Shown piece by piece: positions 1 through 5,373 of a stretch of DNA of 5,373 nt. The position numbers and the translations under genes are program-made. The notes under the pieces are model-generated. The model was given only the letters and a program-made list of their open reading frames with translations, did not search any database and was not told where the DNA came from. Position 1 is the first letter of the stretch. Each line of letters starts with the position of its first letter. The stretch comes from Deltaproteobacteria bacterium (lineage in GTDB: Bacteria; Desulfobacterota; DAOWOC01), in assembly GCA_030642225.1 (NCBI GenBank), contig DAOWOC010000097.1:1-5373 (forward strand). The letters run 5' to 3'.

Positions 1-46
1 CCTCAGCATTGCGAACGCTGCGCTCTCCCAACTGAGCTACATCCCC
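1..46 (-). tRNA. tRNA-Ala (anticodon CGC), 5' part only
   Basis: Read on the minus strand from 46, the sequence folds as the first 46 bases of a tRNA. It has a 7-base acceptor 5' strand (GGGGATG), U8-A9, a D-stem GCTC/GAGC around the loop AGTTGGGA, and a 5-bp anticodon stem CAGCG/TGCTG with one G-U pair. The 7-base loop is TTCGCAA, placing anticodon CGC at 13-11, which reads the alanine codon GCG. The gene then runs off the left edge in the variable region, so the T-arm, acceptor 3' strand and any encoded CCA are not visible. It is separated from the upstream hppA gene by an intrinsic terminator and so probably has its own promoter. Confidence 0.93.
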
Positions 47-59
47 CCATAAAAAACAC

Positions 60-88
60 TTTTTACCTATCCACCTGAGTAGTTACAA
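60..88 (-). promoter_or_regulatory. possible sigma70-like promoter of the tRNA-Ala gene
   Basis: On the minus strand a TTGTAA (88-83) is followed after 17 bases by TAAAAA (65-60), ending 13 bases before the first tRNA base. Spacing is ideal, but each hexamer matches consensus at only four of six positions. The location just after the hppA terminator is what makes a promoter here likely. Confidence 0.3.
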
Positions 89-100
89 ATATTTTTAGAT

Positions 101-136
101 AAAAAAAGACCGGCGGATTTTATAACCCGCCGATCT
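101..136 (-). terminator. intrinsic terminator of hppA
   Basis: Eighteen bases after the hppA stop codon the minus strand forms a GC-rich hairpin. The arms lie at 136-127 and 116-107 with a 10-base loop. The stem is ten pairs including one G-U wobble and is followed directly by a run of T (seven A at 101-107 on the plus strand, the outermost of which joins the stem base). The core GATCGGCGG pairs with CCGCCGGTC. The wobble pairs only in the minus-strand RNA, which supports this orientation. It should end hppA transcription and insulate the tRNA gene. Confidence 0.9.
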
Positions 137-153
137 CTTGTATTAATAATTGC

Positions 154-2193
154 TTATTTGAAAATTTTATCAACAATTGGTGTTAATGACATTAATACAG
201 GAGCAATAACAAGAGAAACAACAGCAACTAATTTGATCAGAATATTCATTGTCGGCCCTGATGTATCCTTGAAGGGATCGCCTACTGTGTCGCCGACGAC
301 TGCTGCCTTATGATTTTCCGAACCCTTGCCGCCCAAATTACCTTCTTCAATATATTTTTTAGCATTATCCCATGCACCACCGGCATTAGACATAAACAAA
401 GCCATCATAACACCTGTAAGGGTACATCCAAGCAAAGTACCGCCGAGAGCCTCTTTACCAAGCAAAAGGCCAACCACAACAGGAGTCATAACACCAAGAA
501 GACCAGGAAGAATCATTTGTTTAAGTGCGGATGTAGTCGCAATTGCAACGCATTTTTCAGGTCCCGGTTTTACACGGGGTTTACCTTCAAGAAGACCTGG
601 TATCTCCCTGAATTGGCGACGAATTTCTTCAACCATTGCAAATGCTGATTTGCCTACCGCTGTCATGGTAAGAGCAGCAACAAGAAAAGGCACGACTGCT
701 CCGATAAAAGCACCGATAATAACCATTGGGTTCGTAAGGTCAATTGAACTTATATCGGCAGCCTGAGTATATGCGGTAAAAAGTGCAAGTGCTGTTAATG
801 CAGCAGAACCGATTGCAAAACCCTTGCCTATGGCAGCAGTTGTATTTCCAAGAGCATCAAGACCGTCTGTAATTTTTCTTGTTTCAGGTCCAAGCTCACA
901 CATCTCGGCAAAACCACCAGCATTATCAACAACAGGCCCATAAGCGTCAACTGTCATTGTAGCGCCAACCGTTGAAAGCATGCCAACAGCAGAGATGCCT
1001 ATGCCGTAAACTCCGGCAACCTTGTAGGCCACGAATGTAGCAATACATATACCGAGCACAGGAAGGGCACATGATTCCATACCTATTGCAAGGCCTGAGA
1101 TCATAACGGTTGCCGGACCTGTTTCTGAATTCTTCGCAATTTTCTTTACCGGAGGCCCTGAGGTATAATACTCAGCAACCAGACCGATGAAAATACCTAC
1201 TACAAGACCGGATACTATCGCCCAGAAGATACCTATTGGAAGTCCAAGACCATTACAAATCAGATAAGAGAGTATAATCAAAACCGCAGCTGCGATAAAA
1301 GTTGAATACCTTAGAAATAGCTGAGGCTTCATATTACCCATAACCTTGATTGAAAAAATACCAAAAAATGATGCTACCAAACCAGCCATAATAACGAGAA
1401 GAGGCATTGCCATATAGGCTGCCTTACTTGCGCCATCTGGCATCGCTTCAGGAACCATTGTCGCGGCAATTGCTATTGTAGCTATTACGGAACCAACATA
1501 AGATTCAAAAATATCAGCACCCATACCAGCTATATCGCCAACATTATCACCAACATTATCTGCAATGGTTCCTGGATTTCTTGGATCATCTTCAGGAATA
1601 CCTGCTTCAACCTTACCTACAAGATCAGCCCCGACATCAGCAGCTTTTGTATATATACCACCACCCATCCTTGCAAACAGGGCAATGGAACTTGCGCCCA
1701 TTGCAAAACCATTAATGTATTTAGCTGTTTCAGGATCTCCTCCAAAAAGATAATATAAAATACCAACACCGATAAGACCAATACTGGCAACAGAAAGCCC
1801 CATAATTGCCCCGCCAAAATATGAGATCTTCAAGGCTTCTTTCTGTCCTTTTTCCATGGCAGCGATAGCTGTTCTGGAATTGGCTCTTGTGGCAGCAGTC
1901 ATTCCAATATAACCTGCTACTATTGAGCAGGCTGCACCGGCAAGAAAAGCAAAGGATGTCTGTTTGTCAATAAAACAAAAAATAAGGACGAATACAGCAG
2001 CAATAAAAAAAACAAGGATGCTATACTCTTTTTTCAAAAAAGTCATAGCACCATCATGCACCATCTCTTCAAGATTTTGTGTACACTCCGGTCCATTAGG
2101 CTGACTCTTCAGATATAAAAAAATCAACAGCGCAGTAACCAGCCCCACAAGGCCTAAAAATGGTGAAACGTTAACCAATGTAACCCAAGTCAT
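154..2193 (-). CDS. hppA: membrane-bound ion-translocating pyrophosphatase (K+-dependent type)
   Basis: This inner-membrane enzyme hydrolyses pyrophosphate to phosphate and uses the energy to pump H+ and/or Na+ outward. The 679 residues match the family's usual length, with about 16 hydrophobic helices. The signature [11 protein letters not shown] lies at 186-196, the acidic DNVGDNVGD motif at 212-220, GGAWDNAKK at 605-613 and [15 protein letters not shown] at 633-647, so the substrate and Mg2+ site looks complete. [10 protein letters not shown] at 449-458 has Ala453, where K+-independent enzymes have Lys, so K+ stimulation is expected. Glu230 in DIFESY sits at the gate position of Na+-pumping and K+-dependent H+-pumping members, so the ion cannot be fixed from sequence. 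The ATG at 2193 is preceded by AAGGAGG seven bases upstream. The gene stops with TAA and has its own terminator; the toxin gene lies 229 bases upstream, so it is probably transcribed alone. Confidence 0.97.
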   Translation of the reverse strand: MTWVTLVNVSPFLGLVGLVTALLIFLYLKSQPNGPECTQNLEEMVHDGAMTFLKKEYSILVFFIAAVFVLIFCFIDKQTSFAFLAGAACSIVAGYIGMTAATRANSRTAIAAMEKGQKEALKISYFGGAIMGLSVASIGLIGVGILYYLFGGDPETAKYINGFAMGASSIALFARMGGGIYTKAADVGADLVGKVEAGIPEDDPRNPGTIADNVGDNVGDIAGMGADIFESYVGSVIATIAIAATMVPEAMPDGASKAAYMAMPLLVIMAGLVASFFGIFSIKVMGNMKPQLFLRYSTFIAAAVLIILSYLICNGLGLPIGIFWAIVSGLVVGIFIGLVAEYYTSGPPVKKIAKNSETGPATVMISGLAIGMESCALPVLGICIATFVAYKVAGVYGIGISAVGMLSTVGATMTVDAYGPVVDNAGGFAEMCELGPETRKITDGLDALGNTTAAIGKGFAIGSAALTALALFTAYTQAADISSIDLTNPMVIIGAFIGAVVPFLVAALTMTAVGKSAFAMVEEIRRQFREIPGLLEGKPRVKPGPEKCVAIATTSALKQMILPGLLGVMTPVVVGLLLGKEALGGTLLGCTLTGVMMALFMSNAGGAWDNAKKYIEEGNLGGKGSENHKAAVVGDTVGDPFKDTSGPTMNILIKLVAVVSLVIAPVLMSLTPIVDKIFK

Positions 2194-2200
2194 AACTTAA

Positions 2201-2207
2201 CCTCCTT
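2201..2207 (-). promoter_or_regulatory. ribosome binding site of hppA
   Basis: AAGGAGG on the minus strand (2207-2201) is a seven-base Shine-Dalgarno match placed seven bases before the ATG at 2193. It fixes the hppA start and suggests strong translation. Confidence 0.9.
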
Positions 2208-2290
2208 AAAAATAAAAAAATTAATACCCAAAAAAAGTCTTATTTTTATAAAAACATAACATCTAACTAATATTAAAAATCATATTTAGA

Positions 2291-2354
2291 AACAAATTTC
2301 ACAAACACAATTGCATATATCACCTTTTATAACAAATTTCATCAATAAATTTCA
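2291..2354. repeat. three copies of AAYAAATTTCA in the hppA upstream spacer
   Basis: The 229-base spacer 2194-2422 between the toxin gene and hppA is extremely AT-rich and holds no gene that I can support. Within it AACAAATTTCA occurs at 2291-2301 and identically at 2331-2341, exactly 40 bases apart. A one-base variant, AATAAATTTCA, follows at 2344-2354. On the minus strand, which is the sense of hppA, the motif reads TGAAATTTGTT. The copies lie about 100-160 bases before the hppA start, where a promoter or operator would be expected, but I see no convincing -35/-10 pair there. In sequence this AT-rich, chance recurrence is a real alternative. Confidence 0.45.
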
Positions 2355-2422
2355 TTTATTTTGTTATCTCTTTTCACTAATTTATTATCTTTAGCGTTTA
2401 TTCAGAAATAAAAATGGCAAAG

Positions 2423-2815
2423 TTACAGCACAATAGACTCTATTTGATCTACGTATTTAAAATGCTTATCCCTTGTTAAGATCGTTCCTCCTGTTTCCAT
2501 ACAACATGCTGCGATCCACACATCGTTGATCGGTATCCTGGTTCCCTTTTTCGATAGAGATAAATAAATTATAGCGTATTTTCTTGCAACATCAGCAGTT
2601 ACATCAATGATCTCAATTTGCAAACGACTAATGAGTTGGTGTAGTTTCCTCTCATTAAATTGTTGTTTTTTTCCTTTCATAAAGCCAAAAGTAAGTTCGC
2701 CGATAACAACAGACGGAATATAAATATGTGCACCATGAGCAGCTATCATATCCACGGTCTCAGATACTCCCTCTGCATAGTCACAATAAATGTTTGTATC
2801 CAGGACAAGCTTCAC
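2423..2815 (-). CDS. vapC: PIN-domain ribonuclease toxin, VapC-like
   Basis: This 130-residue protein is almost wholly one PIN domain, the fold of VapC endoribonuclease toxins that cut RNA (in studied members often tRNA or rRNA) with Mg2+ or Mn2+. The four acidic metal ligands are in place: Asp6 in LDTN, Glu40 in IGEL, Asp98 in INDVWIAA and Asp116 in TRDKHF, with Asn97 beside the third. The catalytic site therefore looks intact and the toxin active. The start is GTG at 2815, giving MKLVLDTN, the normal PIN N-terminus. It overlaps the antitoxin stop by four bases (GTGA, 2812-2815) with only a weak Shine-Dalgarno, which points to translational coupling to the antitoxin. It ends in TAA. The RNA target cannot be read from the sequence. 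Confidence 0.92.
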   Translation of the reverse strand: MKLVLDTNIYCDYAEGVSETVDMIAAHGAHIYIPSVVIGELTFGFMKGKKQQFNERKLHQLISRLQIEIIDVTADVARKYAIIYLSLSKKGTRIPINDVWIAACCMETGGTILTRDKHFKYVDQIESIVL

Positions 2816-3051
2816 TCCCAGTCTCCCTCATTGACCTTGCTGAAAATCTCTATTGAGCACCTCAGCTCTTCGGCCTCTTCATAAGACAACCAGCCGGCCA
2901 GTTCCCTTATCATTTGTTCCCGTGATTTTAATAGACCCAATCTTTCATACACGGTTTCAAGAATATATGCAGTCTTCGTCTTCCCTGCTTTCAATGCGGC
3001 ATGCTTAATGATCTTTTCTTTTTCCGAGGGTATTCTTAGGCTTGTAGGCAT
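2812..3051 (-). CDS. ribbon-helix-helix antitoxin, VapB-like
   Basis: This 79-residue protein is the probable antitoxin of the adjoining PIN toxin. The N-terminal part (MPTSLRIPSEKEKIIKHAAL, then GKTKTAYILETVYERLGL) fits a ribbon-helix-helix DNA-binding domain: an MPTSLRIP strand and two short helices. The acidic, Trp-bearing C-terminal part (GWLSYEEAEELR to EGDWE) is the likely toxin-binding tail. I prefer ATG at 3051 over an in-frame GTG at 3060: AGAGG (3064-3060) lies eight bases before the ATG but would overlap the GTG, and the domain begins naturally at MPTSLR. The stop is TGA, overlapping the toxin start by four bases. A promoter lies just upstream with a small palindrome over its -10 box, consistent with the autorepression usual for such pairs. 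Antitoxin-first order is typical. Confidence 0.88.
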   Translation of the reverse strand: MPTSLRIPSEKEKIIKHAALKAGKTKTAYILETVYERLGLLKSREQMIRELAGWLSYEEAEELRCSIEIFSKVNEGDWE

Positions 3052-3079
3052 GACAACCACCTCTTTTGTATTTCATTTT

Positions 3080-3092
3080 GATATATTGTATC
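3080..3092. promoter_or_regulatory. possible antitoxin operator over the -10 box
   Basis: GATATATTGTATC is an imperfect palindrome centred on 3086: ten of its twelve arm bases pair, with outer arms GATA/TATC. It covers the -10 hexamer. Ribbon-helix-helix antitoxins usually bind short palindromes at their own promoter, so this is the natural candidate operator. The assignment is inferred from position and symmetry only. Confidence 0.4.
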
Positions 3093-3113
3093 GCATTAAA
3101 ATTATCGAGTCAA
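3085..3113 (-). promoter_or_regulatory. sigma70-like promoter of the toxin-antitoxin operon
   Basis: On the minus strand TTGACT (3113-3108) is followed after exactly 17 bases by TACAAT (3090-3085). Each hexamer is one base from consensus (TTGACA, TATAAT). Transcription would start near 3078 and give a leader of about 27 bases before the antitoxin ATG at 3051. It is the best promoter in the window and makes the toxin-antitoxin pair independent of the upstream pth operon. Confidence 0.8.
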
Positions 3114-3155
3114 GAAAGAAAAACCATTAATAAACTTTTCACGCAATTATTGTAT

Positions 3156-3771
3156 TTATTTTATTAATCCTGTTGAAATATCCCTGCCATGGAAAAGATT
3201 CATGGTCTCCTTTTGTCCGCGGTCAAAAAAAATTTTGATCATGGCCATGACATTTTTTAAAATCATGGGGAGACATTGTTTTTCATCATGATCAAATCTT
3301 CCAAGGACATGTGATATTGTTTTATCCAATGATTCTGCACGGCCAACTCCAACCCTGAACCTGAAAAAATCCCTGGTCCCAAGTATTTCCTGAATTGATC
3401 TTATACCTTTATGCCCGCCATCGCTTGCTGAAAAAGAGAGCTTTACCCTGCCAAAAGGGATATCCATATCATCATGAATGACGAGTAAATCATGGCCTGA
3501 CAGCCCTGTATTTTTAAAGACTCTCTGGACAGCTCTGCCGCTTAAATTCATGAAAGTCAAAGGTTTTATAAATAAAAAAGGATTCGTCGCCGATAAAAGA
3601 AAAGGCCCCTTCATATAAGGAGCCTTTTCTTTGAAAATTAAAACCAAGTGCAGAGGCAAATTCATCTAAAACCATGAACCCGATATTGTGTCTTGTGGTA
3701 TTATATCCCCTGCCAGGATTGCCAAGACCTACCAATATTTTATCTGACTTCTGGATAGACTAATCCGCCAT
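3156..3771 (-). CDS. pth: peptidyl-tRNA hydrolase, interrupted by an N-terminal amber and a frameshift
   Basis: Pth releases tRNA from peptidyl-tRNAs that drop off the ribosome and is essential in most bacteria. The protein is recognisable in two frames. 3735-3575 encodes [10 protein letters not shown] and TTRHNIGF; 3574-3156 encodes [32 protein letters not shown] and FRFRVGVG. Removing one T from the six-T run at 3579-3574 joins them into ...[12 protein letters not shown]..., about 204 residues from ATG 3771, a normal length. Catalytic Asn, His and Asp (E. coli N10, H20, D93) are conserved, and N68 is present in FMNLSG; the N114 position is Lys (HKG), a change I recall in other homologues. 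The ATG at 3771 gives MAD, then TAG (3760-3762), then [16 protein letters not shown]. The only later alternative, TTG 3735, cuts into the first beta strand and lacks a good ribosome site. It may be recoded, mis-sequenced or decaying. Confidence 0.85.
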
Positions 3772-3826
3772 AATTTATTCAATTAATTTCAAACACCAAA
3801 TTATAAATAGATCTCATATCCCAAAT

Positions 3827-3876
3827 CCAATGCTCAAAACTTCGACATGAAATATTGTTTAAATTTTGATCATTGG
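3827..3876. repeat. long inverted repeat between rplY and pth
   Basis: Arms at 3827-3839 and 3864-3876 (CCAATGCTCAAAA and TTTTGATCATTGG) pair at 12 of 13 positions around a 24-base loop. No T-run follows on the minus strand, so it does not look like an intrinsic terminator. It fills most of the 116-base gap between rplY and pth and could be a transcript-processing or stability hairpin, or the end of a small intergenic repeat element. The stretch on its pth side is rich in short TTTGG-like words, such as GATTTGGG and AATTTGGTG on the minus strand. Confidence 0.6.
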
Positions 3877-3887
3877 GACAGGTATCT

Positions 3888-4538
3888 TTAATCTGCTTTT
3901 TTCTCTTCTCCTTTATCGGTTGCCTCTTCAGATTCTTCTGCCTCCTCAGATCCCTCATCAGACTCAATCTCTTTCGCCTCAAGAGCCATATTGAGGATAG
4001 AAATATCATCTGCATCGTTAAGAGATACGCCATCAGGTAAAGAAAGATCACGCGTAAAAACAGAATCATTAACGTCAAGGCCGGAAATATCAATTATAAT
4101 GTTCTCAGGGATATTGTCAGGCAGACATAAAACAGAAACAGAATATTTAGACTGATGGATTACTCCACCTTTCTTTGATATATCCAGTGCTCCTTCAAGC
4201 ACAATAGGGATATTAAGCGTAAGCTTTTGATTCATTGAAACAGCATAAAAATCAATGTGCATTATCCTGGATTTTAAATTATCAACCTAAAAATCCTTAA
4301 TAAGTACCTTGTGATTATCCTGTTTAACATCTGTCTTTAAAATCAAGTCAATAATTTGATTTTCAAAACCTTTTTTCTTAATAATCTTTAAAAAACCGAC
4401 CTTTTCAACTGATATTGATACTGAATCAATCCCCTTACCGTAAAAAATTGCAGGGATTTTATCTTCTCTTCTCAATGAGCGGGCAATACCCTTTCCTGAA
4501 GAGGTTCGCAAAGATGCTTCAATTGATAATCCTGACAT
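3888..4538 (-). CDS. rplY: 50S ribosomal protein L25 (TL5/CTC type) with an in-frame amber codon
   Basis: L25 binds 5S rRNA in the large ribosomal subunit; the long TL5/CTC form carries an extra C-terminal beta domain. Codons 1-83 (MSGLSIEASLRTSSGKGIAR, IPAIFYGKG, HKVLIKDF) form most of the 5S-binding domain. Codon 84 is TAG (4289-4287). The same frame then continues for 132 sense codons: VDNLKSRIMHIDFYAV completes the first domain, then come IPIVLEGALDISKKGGV, LCLPDNIPENIIIDISGLDV and LSLPDGV of the C-terminal domain, and an acidic Glu/Lys tail ending in TAA. Readthrough gives 216 residues, normal for the family. Aligned by eye to E. coli L25, the TAG falls on the Gln of its DVQRHP segment. 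The ATG at 4538 has GGAGG six bases upstream. The gene follows prs by 54 bases and precedes pth, a common operon. Simple truncation would remove the last strand of the RNA-binding domain. Confidence 0.9.
4269..4296 (-). other. hairpin presenting the rplY amber codon
   Basis: On the minus strand GGATTTT (4296-4290) and AAAATCC (4275-4269) are perfect 7-base inverted arms around a 14-base loop. The amber codon (4289-4287) is the first three bases of that loop. The stem is AT-rich and thus weak, and it lies inside coding sequence. Whether it affects decoding of the TAG is unknown. Confidence 0.4.
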
Positions 4539-4544
4539 AAACTA

Positions 4545-4549
4545 CCTCC
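4545..4549 (-). promoter_or_regulatory. ribosome binding site of rplY
   Basis: GGAGG (4549-4545) lies six bases before the ATG at 4538 and supports that start over any internal one. It argues that rplY is meant to be translated efficiently from its full-length start. Confidence 0.85.
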
Positions 4550-4560
4550 AAACTGATAAT

Positions 4561-4577
4561 TATGGGATGTTCCCATA
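4561..4577. repeat. intercistronic hairpin between prs and rplY
   Basis: TATGGGA and TCCCATA form a perfect 7-bp stem with a 3-base loop in the middle of the 54-base gap between prs and rplY. On the minus strand it is followed by ATTATC rather than a T-run, so it is not a typical terminator. It may tune or protect the two parts of a shared transcript. Confidence 0.6.
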
Positions 4578-4592
4578 TATTTCTAATAACCA

Positions 4593-5373
4593 TTATACAA
4601 AAAGGGAACTTACAGAATCCCCACGATGTATTCTCTTTATAGCCTGTCCGATAAGTGACGCCACTGAAAGAACTCTTAATTTAGGACAGATATTCATTTT
4701 ATCATTAAGAGGAATAGTATTGGTTACCACAACCTCTTTCAGACTTGAATTATTAATCCTGTCAAGGGCAGGGCCTGATAACACGCCATGAACACAATAA
4801 GCAGTGACGCTCTCAGCGCCATGGGATAAAAGCGCATCAGCAGCCTGTGATAGCGTTCCGGCTGTATCAACCATATCATCGAGAATAATAGCCCTCAAAC
4901 CTTTGACTTCTCCAATAATATTCATGGCCTTGGCTTCATTAGGAGAATCCCTGCGTTTGTCAATTATTGCGAGCTTTGCATTAAGCCGTTTTGCAAAGGC
5001 CCTTGCGCGCTCTACACCACCGGCATCCGGACTGACAATAATTAAATCGTTCTTTTGATCTTCTTTAATATCCTCAAGCAACACTGGAGCGGCAAAAAGG
5101 TTATCAACCGGCATCTTAAAAAACCCCTGTATCTGTCCTGCATGCAAATCCATGGCAAGAACCCTGGAAATACCGGAAATCGATATCAAATCAGCCACAA
5201 GTTTTGCGCTGATTGGAACCCTTGGCGCAACCTTTCTATCCTGACGCGCATAACCATAATAAGGAATAACAGCTGTTATACTTCTGGCAGAGGCACGCCT
5301 TGCTGCATCAGTCAAAAGCAGCAGTTCCATAATATTATCATTAACCGGCGGGCATGTTGACTGTATAATATAA
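4593..5373 (-). CDS. prs: ribose-phosphate pyrophosphokinase (PRPP synthetase), N-terminus cut by the window
   Basis: Prs transfers pyrophosphate from ATP to ribose 5-phosphate in the cytoplasm, making PRPP for purine, pyrimidine, histidine, tryptophan and NAD synthesis. The frame is open to the right edge: upstream of MELLLLTDA it reads [14 protein letters not shown], an exact fit to the conserved IQST-PPVNDNLMEL segment, so the ATG at 5330 is internal. Visible are 259 residues; about 53 N-terminal ones are missing compared with the 315-residue E. coli enzyme. Landmarks are [22 protein letters not shown] (ATP-site region), [11 protein letters not shown] with the metal-binding His, [15 protein letters not shown], and the PRPP loop [13 protein letters not shown]. 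coli has GG where this loop has AG, a small change seen in the region contacting ribose phosphate. It ends in TAA, 54 bases before rplY, and probably heads the prs-rplY-pth operon. Confidence 0.97.
   Translation of the reverse strand, partial: YIIQSTCPPVNDNIMELLLLTDAARRASARSITAVIPYYGYARQDRKVAPRVPISAKLVADLISISGISRVLAMDLHAGQIQGFFKMPVDNLFAAPVLLEDIKEDQKNDLIIVSPDAGGVERARAFAKRLNAKLAIIDKRRDSPNEAKAMNIIGEVKGLRAIILDDMVDTAGTLSQAADALLSHGAESVTAYCVHGVLSGPALDRINNSSLKEVVVTNTIPLNDKMNICPKLRVLSVASLIGQAIKRIHRGDSVSSLFV

Noticed and set aside
310..1753. Plus-strand open frames opposite hppA
   Set aside because: They lie wholly antisense to a strongly conserved 679-residue gene, show no recognisable domains and lack a ribosome site; they are shadows of its codon pattern.
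3114..3155. Intrinsic terminator after pth
   Set aside because: No GC-bearing stem with a following T-run is visible between the pth stop and the toxin-antitoxin promoter.
3574..3579. Programmed frameshifting or transcript slippage in pth
   Set aside because: Six T is short for transcript slippage, no stimulatory structure or known slippery heptamer is evident, and pth is not known to use recoding.
3800..3830. Possible pth promoter: TTGGAT, 19 bases, TATAAT on the minus strand
   Set aside because: The -10 is perfect, but the -35 is poor and the spacing long; in such AT-rich DNA this is weak, and pth is probably transcribed with rplY.
3779..4093. 104-residue minus-strand frame overlapping the rplY tail
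   Set aside because: It lies in another frame of the clearly conserved L25 C-terminal domain; its low-complexity Lys/Arg and Leu content is an echo of the acidic tail codons.
4262..4538. rplY as two separate genes restarting at ATG 4262
   Set aside because: The AGGA before that ATG is only two bases away, and the split would cut the 5S-binding domain just before its HIDF segment; a single interrupted gene fits better.
4567..5360. Plus-strand open frames opposite prs
   Set aside because: They are antisense to conserved prs sequence, with no family features of their own.

Overview
The window reads as core chromosome of an AT-rich, Gram-negative-like bacterium. A Desulfobacterota (former deltaproteobacterial) origin is my best inference. 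It rests on the prs-rplY-pth gene order, an L25 of the long TL5/CTC type, and a K+-dependent-type membrane pyrophosphatase. This is a guess from gene content, not a phylogenetic result. Every supported gene lies on the minus strand, so the window reads from right to left.

Layout in transcription order. (1) 5373-4593: ribose-phosphate pyrophosphokinase (prs), lacking its N-terminus at the window edge. (2) 4538-3888: ribosomal protein L25 (rplY/ctc), complete only if an in-frame amber codon at 4287-4289 is read as an amino acid. (3) 3771-3156: peptidyl-tRNA hydrolase (pth), with an amber at codon 4 after the only good ATG and a one-base frameshift in a run of six T. (4) 3113-2423: a VapBC-type toxin-antitoxin module (RHH antitoxin, PIN toxin) with its own strong sigma70-like promoter and a 4-base gene overlap. 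(5) 2422-2194: a very AT-rich spacer with a short repeated motif. (6) 2193-154: a full-length membrane-bound ion-pumping pyrophosphatase (hppA), followed by a clear intrinsic terminator. (7) 46-1: the 5' part of tRNA-Ala(CGC).

The genes link PRPP synthesis, translation upkeep (L25 binds 5S rRNA; Pth recycles peptidyl-tRNA) and pyrophosphate-driven ion pumping, with a toxin-antitoxin pair between them. The most notable observation is that two adjacent translation genes each contain an in-frame TAG with good protein homology or the best start on the far side. None of the six terminal stop codons is TAG (five TAA, one TGA). This would fit TAG decoding (pyrrolysine, or Gln reassignment), but nonsense mutation or sequence error remains possible, especially because pth also carries a homopolymer frameshift.
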